Source: Bradyrhizobium roseum
GTDB lineage: Bacteria; Pseudomonadota; Alphaproteobacteria; Rhizobiales; Xanthobacteraceae
Direction: 5' to 3'
DNA length: 64,000 bases
NCBI RefSeq assembly: GCF_030413175.1
Contig: NZ_CP129212.1
Span: 1,054,001 to 1,118,000, forward strand
Part shown: positions 35,852-44,612 of the stretch, piece after piece
Numbering within the stretch: position 1 is the first letter of the stretch
Layout of the letters: the number at the start of each line of letters is the position of its first letter
Made by a program: the position numbers and the translations under genes
Notes under the pieces: model-generated
Told to the model about the DNA's origin: nothing
The model's input: the letters and a program-made list of their open reading frames with translations, nothing else
Databases searched by the model: none

Positions 35852-37039
35852 ATGGTCACGATGGATCATTCCAGCAACCCCGCGCCCGCCACCACGCCCG
35901 CCTTGGCGCAGCGCGTACTGGTGCTGCAGGGCGGCGGCGCGCTCGGTTCCTATCAGGCCGGCGCATTCCAGGCGCTGTGCCGGGCGGGTTTCGAGCCGGA
36001 ATGGATCGCGGGTATTTCAATCGGTGCCATCAACGCCGCGATCATCGCCGGCAACGACCCGGAGAAGCGCGTCGATCGCCTCAAGGAATTCTGGGAGATG
36101 GTGTCGTCTCCGGTGCCGTGGAAGCCCGTTACAAATGGCGACCGCGCGCGCTCGCTGTTCAACGAGACCTCCGCCGCACTGATCGCGACGTTCGGCGTGC
36201 CCGGCTTTTTCACTCCGCGGATTCCGCCCGCGCCACTGTGGCCGCCCGGCAGCGCGCAGTCGCAGAGCTATTACGATACCGCGCCCCTGAAGAAGACGCT
36301 GGAGCGGCTGGTCGACTTCGATCGCATCAACGATCTGAAGACGCGGCTCAGCGTCGGCGCGGTCGGCGTCACCTCGGGCAATTTCAGATATTTCGACAAT
36401 GTCGAGTTCAGTAAGCTCGGCAAGAAGATCGGCCCCGAGCACATCATGGCTTCCGGCGCGCTGCCGCCCGGTTTTCCTTCCGTCGAGATCGATGGCGAGC
36501 ACTATTGGGATGGCGGCATCGCCTCCAATACGCCGCTGGACTTTGTGCTGAGCGAGGAAACCCATCGGGATCTCCTGATCTTCCAGGTCGACCTGTTCAG
36601 CGCGCGCGGCGAATTGCCGACGTCGCTTCTGGAGGCTGCCGAGCGCGAGAAGGATATCCGTTTTTCCAGCCGCACCCGCATGAACACCGACAAGAACAAG
36701 CAGTTGCACAATGCGCGAAAGGCGCTGCGCGACTTGCTCGCAAAGCTGCCCGATGATCTCAAGAATGATCCGTCGGTGGAAGTCCTCTGCAGCGTGGCCA
36801 TGGAAAATACCGTCACGGTGGTGCACCTGATCTACAAGAGCAAGAACTACGAAACGTCGTCCAAGGACTACGACTTTTCGCATGTCGCCATGGTCGAGCA
36901 CTGGAACGCGGGCGTCCGCGACGTTCATGAATCGATGCGTCACAAGGACGTGCTGGAGCGGCCGCAATCCGGCGAGACCATGATCGCCTACGATATGTTG
37001 GGGGATGCCGCCAAGGTCCCCGCAGGCAAGCAGGAGTGA
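35852..37039 (+). CDS. Patatin-like phospholipase (with DUF3734-like C-terminus)
   Basis: A 395-residue predicted lipid acyl hydrolase. The oxyanion loop GGGALGSYQAG is near residue 28, the nucleophile elbow GISIG with its Ser near 54, and the dyad Asp in 'YWDGGIASNTPL' near 218. The C-terminal third ('RTRMNTDKNKQLHNARKALRDLLAKLPDDL...') matches the extension common in rhizobial members. It overlaps or abuts bdhA. A bdhA-patD operon is described in Legionella, so a link to 3-hydroxybutyrate or polyhydroxybutyrate metabolism is plausible. Confidence 0.88.
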   Translation: MVTMDHSSNPAPATTPALAQRVLVLQGGGALGSYQAGAFQALCRAGFEPEWIAGISIGAINAAIIAGNDPEKRVDRLKEFWEMVSSPVPWKPVTNGDRARSLFNETSAALIATFGVPGFFTPRIPPAPLWPPGSAQSQSYYDTAPLKKTLERLVDFDRINDLKTRLSVGAVGVTSGNFRYFDNVEFSKLGKKIGPEHIMASGALPPGFPSVEIDGEHYWDGGIASNTPLDFVLSEETHRDLLIFQVDLFSARGELPTSLLEAAEREKDIRFSSRTRMNTDKNKQLHNARKALRDLLAKLPDDLKNDPSVEVLCSVAMENTVTVVHLIYKSKNYETSSKDYDFSHVAMVEHWNAGVRDVHESMRHKDVLERPQSGETMIAYDMLGDAAKVPAGKQE

Positions 37040-37044
37040 ATGCA

Positions 37045-37833
37045 ATGACGACACTGAAAGGCAAGACCGCCGTCGTGACCGGCTCGACCAGCGGCATCGG
37101 ACTGGCGTATGCGCGCGCCTTTGCCGCCGCCGGCGCCAATGTCGTGCTCAACGGCATGGGTGTGCCGGCCGATATCGAGCGCGAGCGTTCAGGCATCGAG
37201 ACCGATTTCAAGGTCCGCGCGGTGCATTCGCCCGCCGACATGACCAAGCCTGCCGAGATCGCCGAAATGATCGCGCTCGGCGAGAAGACGTTTGGCGCGG
37301 TCGATATCCTCGTCAACAATGCCGGTATCCAGTTCGTGTCGCCGATCGAGGAGTTTCCGCCGGAGAAGTGGGAAGCCATCATCGCGATCAACCTTTCGTC
37401 GGCGTTTTACGGCATCCGTGCCGCGGTGCCCGGCATGAAGAAGCGCGGCTGGGGCCGCATCATCAACACGGCGTCAGCCCATTCGCTGGTGGCGTCGCCG
37501 TTCAAGTCGGCCTACGTCTCGGCCAAGCACGGCATCGCCGGCCTCACCAAGACGGTGGCGCTGGAGCTTGCGACCTTCAAGATCACCTGCAACTGCATCA
37601 GCCCCGGCTATGTCTGGACGCCGCTGGTCGAGAAGCAGATTCCCGAAACCATGAAGGCGCGCAACCTGACCAAGGAGCAGGTCATCAAGGACGTGCTGCT
37701 CGACGCGCAGCCGACCAAGGAATTCGTGACGTCGGAGCAGGTCGCAGCACTGGCGCTGTTCCTGTGCAGCGACGATGCCGCCCAGATCACCGGCGCCAAT
37801 CTCTCGATCGACGGCGGCTGGACCGCGGCATAG
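37045..37833 (+). CDS. bdhA: D-3-hydroxybutyrate dehydrogenase (SDR)
   Basis: A 262-residue SDR oxidising 3-hydroxybutyrate to acetoacetate with NAD+. It has 'VVTGSTSGIGLAYARAFAAAGANVVLNG' at the N-terminus, 'VDILVNNAGIQFVSPIEEFP', catalytic 'NTASAHSLVASPFKSAYVSAKHGIAGLTKTVALE', and 'CISPGYVWTPLVEKQI', all close to the PHB-cycle enzyme. The start is the ATG at 37045 with an aggag site; an in-frame GTG at 37036 overlaps the patatin stop. The product would feed acetoacetate to acetyl-CoA. Confidence 0.88.
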   Translation: MTTLKGKTAVVTGSTSGIGLAYARAFAAAGANVVLNGMGVPADIERERSGIETDFKVRAVHSPADMTKPAEIAEMIALGEKTFGAVDILVNNAGIQFVSPIEEFPPEKWEAIIAINLSSAFYGIRAAVPGMKKRGWGRIINTASAHSLVASPFKSAYVSAKHGIAGLTKTVALELATFKITCNCISPGYVWTPLVEKQIPETMKARNLTKEQVIKDVLLDAQPTKEFVTSEQVAALALFLCSDDAAQITGANLSIDGGWTAA

Positions 37834-37871
37834 GCGGCGCGAACGGCTCCCGGGGAGCGCACGCCCTCGTC

Positions 37872-38702
37872 CTAATGGGCGGCGCTTCCGACAAAGGCTG
37901 CGATGCTCGCGGCCGAGAGATGCAACTCGTTGGCGGCAAGCTTGCCGGCGACGAGAATCAAAACGCTGGCCAGCAACAGCCTGAGCACCGTCTCCGGCAC
38001 GCGCACCGCAAAATAGCTGCCGATGACGATGCCGGGCAGCGAACCGATCAGCAGCACGCCCATCAGCGCCCAGTCGACCGAGCCCAGCGCCCAGTGGCCG
38101 ATGCCGGCGACCAGCGTCAGCGGCACGGCGTGCGCAATGTCGGAGCCGACGATCGTGGCCATCGGCAGCCGCGGATAGAGCAGCAGAAGGGCCGTGACGC
38201 CGACCGCGCCGGCGCCGACGGACGAGATCGACACCAGCACGCCGAGGGCGACGCCGACCATCACGGTCGCGCGGCCGGTCATCCAAACGTCGATCGCTTC
38301 CATCCGCCGACGGTATTGCTCCATGATCGCTTTGCGAAAGATCAGCGAGGTAGCCGTGAGCACGAGCGCGAGGCATAGCACCAGATTGATCAGGCTGCGC
38401 GCGGCCTCGCCGTTGAGTTCGAGCTGCCACAGCACCAGCAATGTCAAGACGCTCGCCGGGATGCTGCCGCTGGCCAGACGGATCACCGCCGGCCAGTGAA
38501 TGCTTCGGGCCCAGCCATGCACCAGGCTTCCGCCGGTCTTGGTCGCCGCAGCGTAGAGCAGGTCGGTGCCGACAGCGGTCGATGGATGAACGCCGAACAG
38601 CAGGATTAACAACGGCGTCATCAGCGAGCCACCGCCAACCCCCGTCATCCCGACCAGCAGGCCGACGCCGAAGCCCGATGCGACGTAAAGAGGATCGATC
38701 AT
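37872..38702 (-). CDS. Sulfite exporter TauE/SafE family membrane protein
   Basis: A 276-residue inner-membrane protein with about eight helices in two repeats. The family motif 'VGLLVGMTGVGGGSLMTPLLILLFGVHPSTAVGTDLLYAA' is at residues 13-53, and a second repeat 'GVLVSISSVGAGAVGVTALLLLYP' is near 155. Relatives export sulfite, sulfoacetate or other organosulfur anions. The sulfur cluster 3 kb away makes a sulfur role attractive but unproven. Confidence 0.88.
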   Translation of the reverse strand: MIDPLYVASGFGVGLLVGMTGVGGGSLMTPLLILLFGVHPSTAVGTDLLYAAATKTGGSLVHGWARSIHWPAVIRLASGSIPASVLTLLVLWQLELNGEAARSLINLVLCLALVLTATSLIFRKAIMEQYRRRMEAIDVWMTGRATVMVGVALGVLVSISSVGAGAVGVTALLLLYPRLPMATIVGSDIAHAVPLTLVAGIGHWALGSVDWALMGVLLIGSLPGIVIGSYFAVRVPETVLRLLLASVLILVAGKLAANELHLSAASIAAFVGSAAH

Positions 38703-38817
38703 TGACAGGCGTCAGCTCGTTGATTCGGGCGAGTATAGAGCAATGCCGGTATCAACGTCCTGATTGGTCGCAATAAAAATGTGTTATGCTGAGCTTGGCC
38801 CGGCCGACGATGCCCAG

Positions 38818-39107
38818 CTAGTCGTCCCAGGCGGCAGGCCTTCGCGACGTGTGACGGATGCGCAAAATGTCGATCGTGTCTTTTCGCACGCGGTAGAAGA
38901 TCCGGAATGGATAACCTACGACAGACGCTACGCGGACCTGAGATCGTTGCGAGACTCTCGGAGAGGATTCAGGGACCCGGCAAATCCGGTCGATGACATC
39001 TTCCATCGTCCGATGGCAGCAGCGATCACCGGGCTTGCGCTGGCGGTGTAGTATGCAGAAATCCGATCGAGATCGGCGAGCGCTTGTCTCGAATAGACGG
39101 GCTTCAT
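38818..39107 (-). pseudogene. ParE/RelE-type toxin, frameshifted
   Basis: From the ATG at 39107 the frame reads 'MKPVYSRQALADLDRISAYY' then 'TASASPVIAAAIGR', a normal ParE N-terminus, and then goes wrong and stops in 'RNDLRSA'. One frame over, the missing part continues at once as 'MEDVIDRICRVPESSPRVSQRSQVRVASVVGYPFRIFYRVRKDTIDILRIRHTSR', the conserved ParE C-terminus with its basic residues, to the stop at 38818. A single-base frameshift near 39005-39020 therefore disrupts it. It overlaps the antitoxin stop by 4 bp, the normal operon order. Confidence 0.75.
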
Positions 39108-39340
39108 GCCCGACGAAATTTTGCGAATGCTGCCTTAACTTCAGCATCGGTCGCGGTGTCGCCAGCGTCGATCGATTCCATCGCCGCATCAATGATCCGC
39201 AATTCCTCTTGGGTCACCGGATAGTCCGGCCCTCGCAATTCGTTCTCGATCTGGTTTGCGATGGCAACGAGCTCATGCTGTGCCTCCTCAGGCCAGGTTT
39301 GAGCGCGTTCCAGTAGCTTTTTCAGATCGGTCGCAGCCAT
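39104..39340 (-). CDS. Antitoxin of a ParDE-type system
   Basis: A 78-residue protein (MAATDLKKLLERAQTWPEEAQHELVAIANQIENEL...) with an acidic C-terminal half ending 'TDAEVKAAFAKFRRA'. The layout is typical of small antitoxins that precede RelE/ParE toxins with ATGA overlap, as here. The reading frame is intact although the toxin is frameshifted. DNA-binding autoregulation is inferred from the family. Confidence 0.72.
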   Translation of the reverse strand: MAATDLKKLLERAQTWPEEAQHELVAIANQIENELRGPDYPVTQEELRIIDAAMESIDAGDTATDAEVKAAFAKFRRA

Positions 39341-39389
39341 GGTAAGAACATATCATGGCGGAGGCTGTCTTCCAACCGCTGCGATAGCC

Positions 39390-40754
39390 TCAAGGACACT
39401 GCTTCCCGAATGCCAGCACGTGCAGGCCGAGCCGCCGGCGCACGATCCAGAACAGCAGCACCGTCTCGAACGCCAGCGCGATCGAGGTCGCGGCCGCGGC
39501 GCCATGGCCACCGAAGCGCGGCACCAGGATCAGGCACAGCACGAGGTTCATCACGAAGGCGAGCGCATAGGCCAGCGCGCAGATGTGCTGGTGGCCGAGC
39601 ATGTTGAGCAGCCGCTCGACCGGGCCGATGGCGGATCGCACCAGAAGCCCGATGGAGGCAATGAACATGATGTCGTAGCCGACCACGAATTGCGGTCCAA
39701 ACAGCCACAACAGCGGCTTGCCCAGCGCCAGCAGCAGCACGGTTGCAGCCAGCGACGGCCAGAACGTCCACTGGATCGCATGCGTCACATAGGCCGACAG
39801 CCGCGCCTTGTCGCCCAGCGCGTGATACTCGGCAAAGCGATGCGCCGTCGTCGCGGCCATCGCATAGTGGATGAAGGAAACCAGCGCCAGCGTCTTCACC
39901 ACGGCGAAATAGACGCCGACCTCTTCGGAGGAGCGGAATTGTTGCAGCACCAGCACGTCGGTGTAGGACAGCAGCAGGTAAAAACTTTCCACCAGCAGGA
40001 TCGGCAGCGAGACCGCCAGCCAGCCGCGGAAATCATAGGCCTTGGGGCCGGCCTCGACATGGCCGCCGAGCCTGCGGTTCAGCACGATCATCTGGCCGAT
40101 CATCGCGATCCATACCGCCGCGGCACTGGCCCCCATCGCGGCGGTAGCGCCGAGATTGAAGCCGAGCACGAAGGCGCCGGCGGTGAGGCCGATGATCAGC
40201 GACTGCCGCACGATGAATTGCGGCATCAGGCCGAGCCGCATCCAGTCATGCGAACGCGCGATGCCGTCCTGGGTGTTGGCGACCACGAATGCCGGCAGCG
40301 TCAGGCAGCCGATATAGAGCGGCACGATCGTGTTGGCGTCGATCCAGGGCGACAACGCCTTCACCAGGCCCGCCAGCAGCAGCGAGACGATGGAGGAGAC
40401 GGCGAAGGTGATCCAGCGGCTGCCGGAGAGGAAGCCGCGCAGCAGGGCGTGTTCACCGCGGGTGCGATATTCCGGAATGATCTTTTGCGCTGACGCCGAG
40501 ATGCCGAAATCCATCATGCTGCCTAGCAGCAGCACCCAGGTCCAGACATAGACATAGACGCCGTAATCCGAGCCGCCCATCCAGCGCGCCAGCAGGATCT
40601 GCGAGAAATAGGCGAGCGCCGCGCTCAACACGCGGATGATGAAGATGGTGCCGGCCAGCCGGCGGGTGACGGAAGCCTCGCTGGAGCCGCCGAGCAGCGC
40701 GCGCAGGCGCGCGATCGCGCCGGTGCGCGAGGCGGTTGCGGATTGCGTATCCAT
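39390..40754 (-). CDS. Polysaccharide/O-antigen flippase (MATE/Wzx-like)
   Basis: A 454-residue inner-membrane protein with about 12-14 helices, of the oligosaccharide flippase family that moves lipid-linked glycans across the membrane. 'RRLAGTIFIIRVLSAALAYFSQILLARWMGGSDYGVYVYVWTWVLL' is the typical N-terminal pattern, and paired helices such as 'VGYDIMFIASIGLLVRSAIGPVERLLNMLGHQ' lie in the second half. I start at the ATG at 40754 (MDTQSATAS). No glycosyltransferases are adjacent, so the substrate is unknown. Confidence 0.82.
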   Translation of the reverse strand: MDTQSATASRTGAIARLRALLGGSSEASVTRRLAGTIFIIRVLSAALAYFSQILLARWMGGSDYGVYVYVWTWVLLLGSMMDFGISASAQKIIPEYRTRGEHALLRGFLSGSRWITFAVSSIVSLLLAGLVKALSPWIDANTIVPLYIGCLTLPAFVVANTQDGIARSHDWMRLGLMPQFIVRQSLIIGLTAGAFVLGFNLGATAAMGASAAAVWIAMIGQMIVLNRRLGGHVEAGPKAYDFRGWLAVSLPILLVESFYLLLSYTDVLVLQQFRSSEEVGVYFAVVKTLALVSFIHYAMAATTAHRFAEYHALGDKARLSAYVTHAIQWTFWPSLAATVLLLALGKPLLWLFGPQFVVGYDIMFIASIGLLVRSAIGPVERLLNMLGHQHICALAYALAFVMNLVLCLILVPRFGGHGAAAATSIALAFETVLLFWIVRRRLGLHVLAFGKQCP

Positions 40755-40985
40755 CACGGCCACGGCGGTGCATCCCCGAAACGCGCCGCGAGGCGGCGGC
40801 GATGTGCGGGGTGTATCAACCATTCGTTAAGATTTGGTTGGGTGGGGCCGCCTACCGCTATCGTCCCTGCGCAGGCAGGGACCCATGATCACCGGCGGAT
40901 ATTAGGCGGAAGGTTTCAGTCACCATGCCATGACCGAGAGATCACGCGGTATGGACCGCTGCGTTCGCAGGAACGACAAAACGGC

Positions 40986-41822
40986 TTAATTCAAATTGAC
41001 GTTGAACTCATACGCCCGGTCGCCGCTAACCAGCGTCAGTTTCAGCGCGGCGCCTTCAGCGCTGGCGCCGGGCGGCAGGCCGTCGAGTTCGAAGACAAAG
41101 CGTTTGACGCCGGGTGGGCTTTGCTCCGCCAGTCTGGGGACCGGCAGCGCCCAATCGGGTGTCGGTCCCTCGACGAACAGGCTGACGTCCCGGGCCTCGG
41201 GCGCGGTCACGTCGACCAGCACGTTGTTCTTGCCCTCGCGCTTGACGTCGCGGATGGTCAGCGGATTGGGATCGCCGATATTGGCGGGTTTGGGCACGGT
41301 ATTGAGCGCATCGGAAAGATTGCCGTCCTCGGTGCTGGCGACGCTGGCAAAGGCGAGCTCGGCATCGGCTTCGACCGGTATGCAGATCTTGTCGCAGACC
41401 GCATAACTGACGCTGGCGCGCAGCGTTACCGGCTTGTCGGCATTCTTGGCGACAATCCGCAGCGGCAGCACCACCTGCTGCTTGTAGCCCAGCGCGGTGC
41501 CGCCGGCGCCGTCGTCGAATTTCATCGGTGCCGGCCACAGCACGGTCACGGCTTCGACATTATCCGACCTGGAAAAATCGAAGCGCGGCGGGACGCCGGA
41601 ATCGCCAGGGGTCCGCCAGTAGGTCTTCCATCCCGGCTGCAACTGGATGGCAACGCCGCCGAGCAGCACCGTGCCGCTGCGCGATCCCGCCAGCAGCCGG
41701 ACCGCGGAGTGTGCGTCGCGTTGCCACGGCGAGGCATCCTCGGCGCGAACCTCGGACGTAGAATAGGCGGCGCAGAGAGCGGCAACGCCGAGCGCGGCGC
41801 GCAGGGGAACCATCGCGATCAT
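40986..41822 (-). CDS. Periplasmic DsbD N-terminal-domain-like protein (paralogue 2)
   Basis: A 278-residue exported protein with a signal peptide ending near residue 27 (VRAEDAS). The pattern matches the protein at 9953-10786: 'GWKTYWRTPGDSGVPPRFDFSRSDNVEAVTVLWPAPMKF' and 'SYAVCDKICIPVEADAELAF', with a CxxxC pair, then 'VSLFVEGPTPDWALPVPRL'. Only the DsbD N-terminal module is present. It is divergent from yqgE-like. Probably the housekeeping copy, because its context is not disrupted. Confidence 0.8.
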   Translation of the reverse strand: MIAMVPLRAALGVAALCAAYSTSEVRAEDASPWQRDAHSAVRLLAGSRSGTVLLGGVAIQLQPGWKTYWRTPGDSGVPPRFDFSRSDNVEAVTVLWPAPMKFDDGAGGTALGYKQQVVLPLRIVAKNADKPVTLRASVSYAVCDKICIPVEADAELAFASVASTEDGNLSDALNTVPKPANIGDPNPLTIRDVKREGKNNVLVDVTAPEARDVSLFVEGPTPDWALPVPRLAEQSPPGVKRFVFELDGLPPGASAEGAALKLTLVSGDRAYEFNVNLN

Positions 41823-41958
41823 GGGACGTCTTTACAGGCTAGTGTCGAGGTAAACCATTGAATTGCGTGTGATCGGCCGCCGAATGATACCGGAAGCTTG
41901 ATTGACAGAAACCCGCCCCGATATCAGGATGTGCAATCAGCAGGAGAGGCCTTTGCGG

Positions 41959-42612
41959 ATGAGCCCTGAAGGCAAAACACCGAAGCCCGTTCGCCGCAAG
42001 TCCGCGGGCTTGGGTGATATACCGTCCGGTGGCGACGGCTATCTGGACGGGCAGTTGCTGATCGCCATGCCGGTCATGGGCGATCCGCGTTTTGAGCGCT
42101 CCGTCATCTACATGTGCGCGCATTCCTCCGAGGGAGCGATGGGCATCATCGTCAACCGTCCGGCCGGCAGCATCGATTTTCCCGGCCTGCTGGTTCAGCT
42201 CGACATCATCCAGAAGGCCGACGAGATCAAGCTGCCGGAGAACGCCGAGACCATGCAGGTGCTCAAGGGCGGCCCGGTCGATACCGGCCGAGGCTTCGTG
42301 CTGCATTCCAGCGATTACTTCATCCAGGACGCGACGCTGAACATCGACGACGGCATCTGCCTGACCGCGACAGTGGACATCCTCAAGGCGATCGCCAAGG
42401 GCACCGGACCAAAGCACGCGATCCTGGCCCTGGGCTATGCCGGCTGGGCGCCAGGCCAGCTCGAGAACGAGATCCAGCATAATGGCTGGCTGCATTGCGA
42501 CGCCGACGCGGATCTGATTTTCGGCGATGATGTCGGCGAAAAATATCTGCGCGCGCTACGCAAGATCGGCATCGATCCTGGCATGCTCTCGAACGAAGCC
42601 GGGCACGCCTGA
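41959..42612 (+). CDS. YqgE/AlgH family protein (DUF179)
   Basis: A 217-residue soluble protein of the YqgE/AlgH family, called a transcriptional regulator by tradition though its molecular role is unclear. Conserved parts are '[39 protein letters not shown]', '[17 protein letters not shown]' and '[21 protein letters not shown]'. An aggagagg site lies nine bases before the ATG at 41959, which I prefer over upstream ATGs at 41902 and 41929. Confidence 0.9.
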   Translation: MSPEGKTPKPVRRKSAGLGDIPSGGDGYLDGQLLIAMPVMGDPRFERSVIYMCAHSSEGAMGIIVNRPAGSIDFPGLLVQLDIIQKADEIKLPENAETMQVLKGGPVDTGRGFVLHSSDYFIQDATLNIDDGICLTATVDILKAIAKGTGPKHAILALGYAGWAPGQLENEIQHNGWLHCDADADLIFGDDVGEKYLRALRKIGIDPGMLSNEAGHA

Positions 42613-42616
42613 CTTG

Positions 42617-42702
42617 TCATTGCCGGGCTTGACCCGGCAATCCATCGAGAAGAGATGCTTTTGCGAAGATGATGGATGCGCGGGTCAAGCCCGCGCATGA
42701 TG
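42617..42702. repeat. REP-like double hairpin ('gggcttgaccc' family)
   Basis: Two hairpins, 'ttgccgggcttgacccggcaa' and 'gcgcgggtcaagcccgcgc', stand in opposite orientation about 40 bp apart between yqgE-like and the dioxygenase gene. It may also serve as a terminator for both converging genes. Confidence 0.55.
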
Positions 42703-42721
42703 GCCTGAGGGCTTGGACTCG

Positions 42722-43609
42722 CTACTCCGCCGCCTGCTGCTGCACCGTCGGTTCGGTGCCGGCCACCGTCGCGCGGCGCATGTCGCGGGGCTGCGATTGG
42801 TCGTAGCGGCGGACGCGGTGCATGGTCTGGCGGTTGTCCCACATCACGAGGTCATGCAGCGTCCATTTGTGGACGTAGACGAATTCCGGCTGCGTGGCGT
42901 GCTCGGTCAGGTCGCGCAGCAGCAGCCGCGCCTCCGGCATGGTCATGCCCTGAATCGCGCCGGCATGCGATGACAGATACAGCGACTTGCGGCGATGCAC
43001 CGGGTGCGTCCGCACCAGCCGCTGCAGTACCGGCTTGAACATCGCCTTCTCTTCGTCGGTATAATCCAGGAAGCCGAGCGAGCCGCGCGAATACATCAGC
43101 GAGTGCTCGCAGATCAGGTCCTCGATCTCGGCCTTGGTGTCGTCGTCGAGCGCGTCATAGGCCGCGCGCATGTCGGCGAATTCGGTGTTGCCGCCCTTGG
43201 GGTTCACCACCCGCGCCGACAGCAGCGAGAACTTTGCCGGAATCGGGCGGAACGAACTGTCGGAATGCCAAAGGCAATTGCCGAGATTGAACAGATGGGC
43301 GCGGCTGTCGCGGGGCAGCGGCTTGCCGTCCTTGCCGAGGTTGGACACATCGTTCAGGCCGGTGGTCAGCCGGTAATCTTCCTTCCTGGTGATGTTGCCG
43401 CCGCGGGCGCTTTCCCGCTCGCCGAAATTCAGCGCAAAGGCCATCTGCTGTTCGTCGGTCACGTCCTGGTTGCGGAACAGCAGCACGGCATATTTGTCCA
43501 TGCCGGCCTCGATGTCGGCCGCGTCCTGCGGCGTCAGCGGCTTGCGCAAATCGACGCCCGAAACCTCGCCGAAAAAATGCGGATGAAGCTGCCGGATCGT
43601 AACCGTCAT
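42722..43609 (-). CDS. TauD/TfdA family Fe(II)/2-oxoglutarate dioxygenase
   Basis: A 295-residue enzyme. The metal triad is visible as 'LWHSDSSFRP' (HxD near residue 113) and the distal His in 'WDNRQTMHRVRRYDQSQPRDMRRATVAG', which also carries the 2-oxoglutarate-binding Arg. 'HPHFFGEVSGVDLRKPL' opens the family fold. Relatives oxidise taurine, alkyl sulfates or 2,4-D-type ethers. The substrate is not determined here, and no adjacent transporter gives a hint. Confidence 0.87.
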   Translation of the reverse strand: MTVTIRQLHPHFFGEVSGVDLRKPLTPQDAADIEAGMDKYAVLLFRNQDVTDEQQMAFALNFGERESARGGNITRKEDYRLTTGLNDVSNLGKDGKPLPRDSRAHLFNLGNCLWHSDSSFRPIPAKFSLLSARVVNPKGGNTEFADMRAAYDALDDDTKAEIEDLICEHSLMYSRGSLGFLDYTDEEKAMFKPVLQRLVRTHPVHRRKSLYLSSHAGAIQGMTMPEARLLLRDLTEHATQPEFVYVHKWTLHDLVMWDNRQTMHRVRRYDQSQPRDMRRATVAGTEPTVQQQAAE

Positions 43610-43707
43610 GGCGTCCCTCCAGGATGCGGCGGGCGGTGTGTCCCGCTTTGCTTGCGAGAAAAGTTACTCCCCGAACTGTCCAAGTCAACGCTGCGGACGC
43701 ATGCCCG

Positions 43708-44487
43708 CTAAGCGTTTCGCGCCATCAGCCCGCCGTCGACCGGGATCACCGCGCCGGTCAGGAACGAAGCCGCCGGCAGGCACAGGCTCAGCGTCATGTG
43801 CGCCACTTCCTCAGGCTCGCCGTAACGGCCGAGTGCGGTGCGGCGCTTGGCATAGATCGTCTTGTGCTCTTCGGAAATCCGGTCGGTGATCCCGGTGCGG
43901 ATCGGGCCCGGGCAGATGCAGTTCACGGTGATGCCCTCGCGGCCGAGCTCGACGGCCAGCGAGCGCGTCAGGCTGGTGACGCCGCCTTTTGCGGCCGAGT
44001 AGGCGCTGACGGTCGCGGTGGCGCCGAGCGCCTCGGTCGATGCGATATTGACGATGCGCGGGCACTTCGATCGGCGCAAATGCGGTAGTGCAGCGCGGAT
44101 GATCCTGGGATGCGCGGTCAGCATCACGGCCAACGCCTTGTCCCATGCGGCGTCATAGCCGTCATCGTCGATCGGCATGCGGACGGACATGCCGGCGTTG
44201 TTGATGACAATATCGAGCGAACCGAAATGCTTCGCGACGTCGCCCACGACCGTGATGATGTCCTGCGGCTTGGCGACATCGAGAACCCATGCCTTTGCCG
44301 AGCCGCCGGCCACGGCGATTTCATCGGCCACCGCCTGGGTCGCTTCGACGTTGAGATCGGTGACGGCGACGTTGGCGCCCTCGGCGGCGAACACGCGCGC
44401 CGTGGCGCGGCCCATGCCGCTGGCGGCGCCGGTGACGAGAACGGTCAGGCCTTTGACCGAGCGGCTGAGCTGTTTGAAATCTGGCAT
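43708..44487 (-). CDS. Short-chain dehydrogenase/reductase
   Basis: A 259-residue classical SDR with 'VLVTGAASGMGRATARVFAAEGANVAVTDLN' (NAD-type Asp after strand 2), 'IVINNAGMS' and a catalytic 'NIASTEALGATATVSAYSAAKGGVTSLTRSLAVELG', ending 'SFLTGAVIPVDGGLMARNA'. The ATG at 44487 (MPDFKQL) is preferred over the frame start at 44541, which overlaps the divergent promoter. It faces away from the next SDR. The dioxygenase gene lies downstream on the same strand, about 100 bp away. Confidence 0.85.
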   Translation of the reverse strand: MPDFKQLSRSVKGLTVLVTGAASGMGRATARVFAAEGANVAVTDLNVEATQAVADEIAVAGGSAKAWVLDVAKPQDIITVVGDVAKHFGSLDIVINNAGMSVRMPIDDDGYDAAWDKALAVMLTAHPRIIRAALPHLRRSKCPRIVNIASTEALGATATVSAYSAAKGGVTSLTRSLAVELGREGITVNCICPGPIRTGITDRISEEHKTIYAKRRTALGRYGEPEEVAHMTLSLCLPAASFLTGAVIPVDGGLMARNA

Positions 44488-44612
44488 GATGGTTCCCGGC
44501 GATGGAAGGCTGCGCGCTGGAAGGATTGACAAGGCTGGCACCGATCCGCAGAGAGGTCAACGAAGCCGGGCGCGGGCCATCCAACGACAACACAACAACA
44601 GGGACGGGAGCG

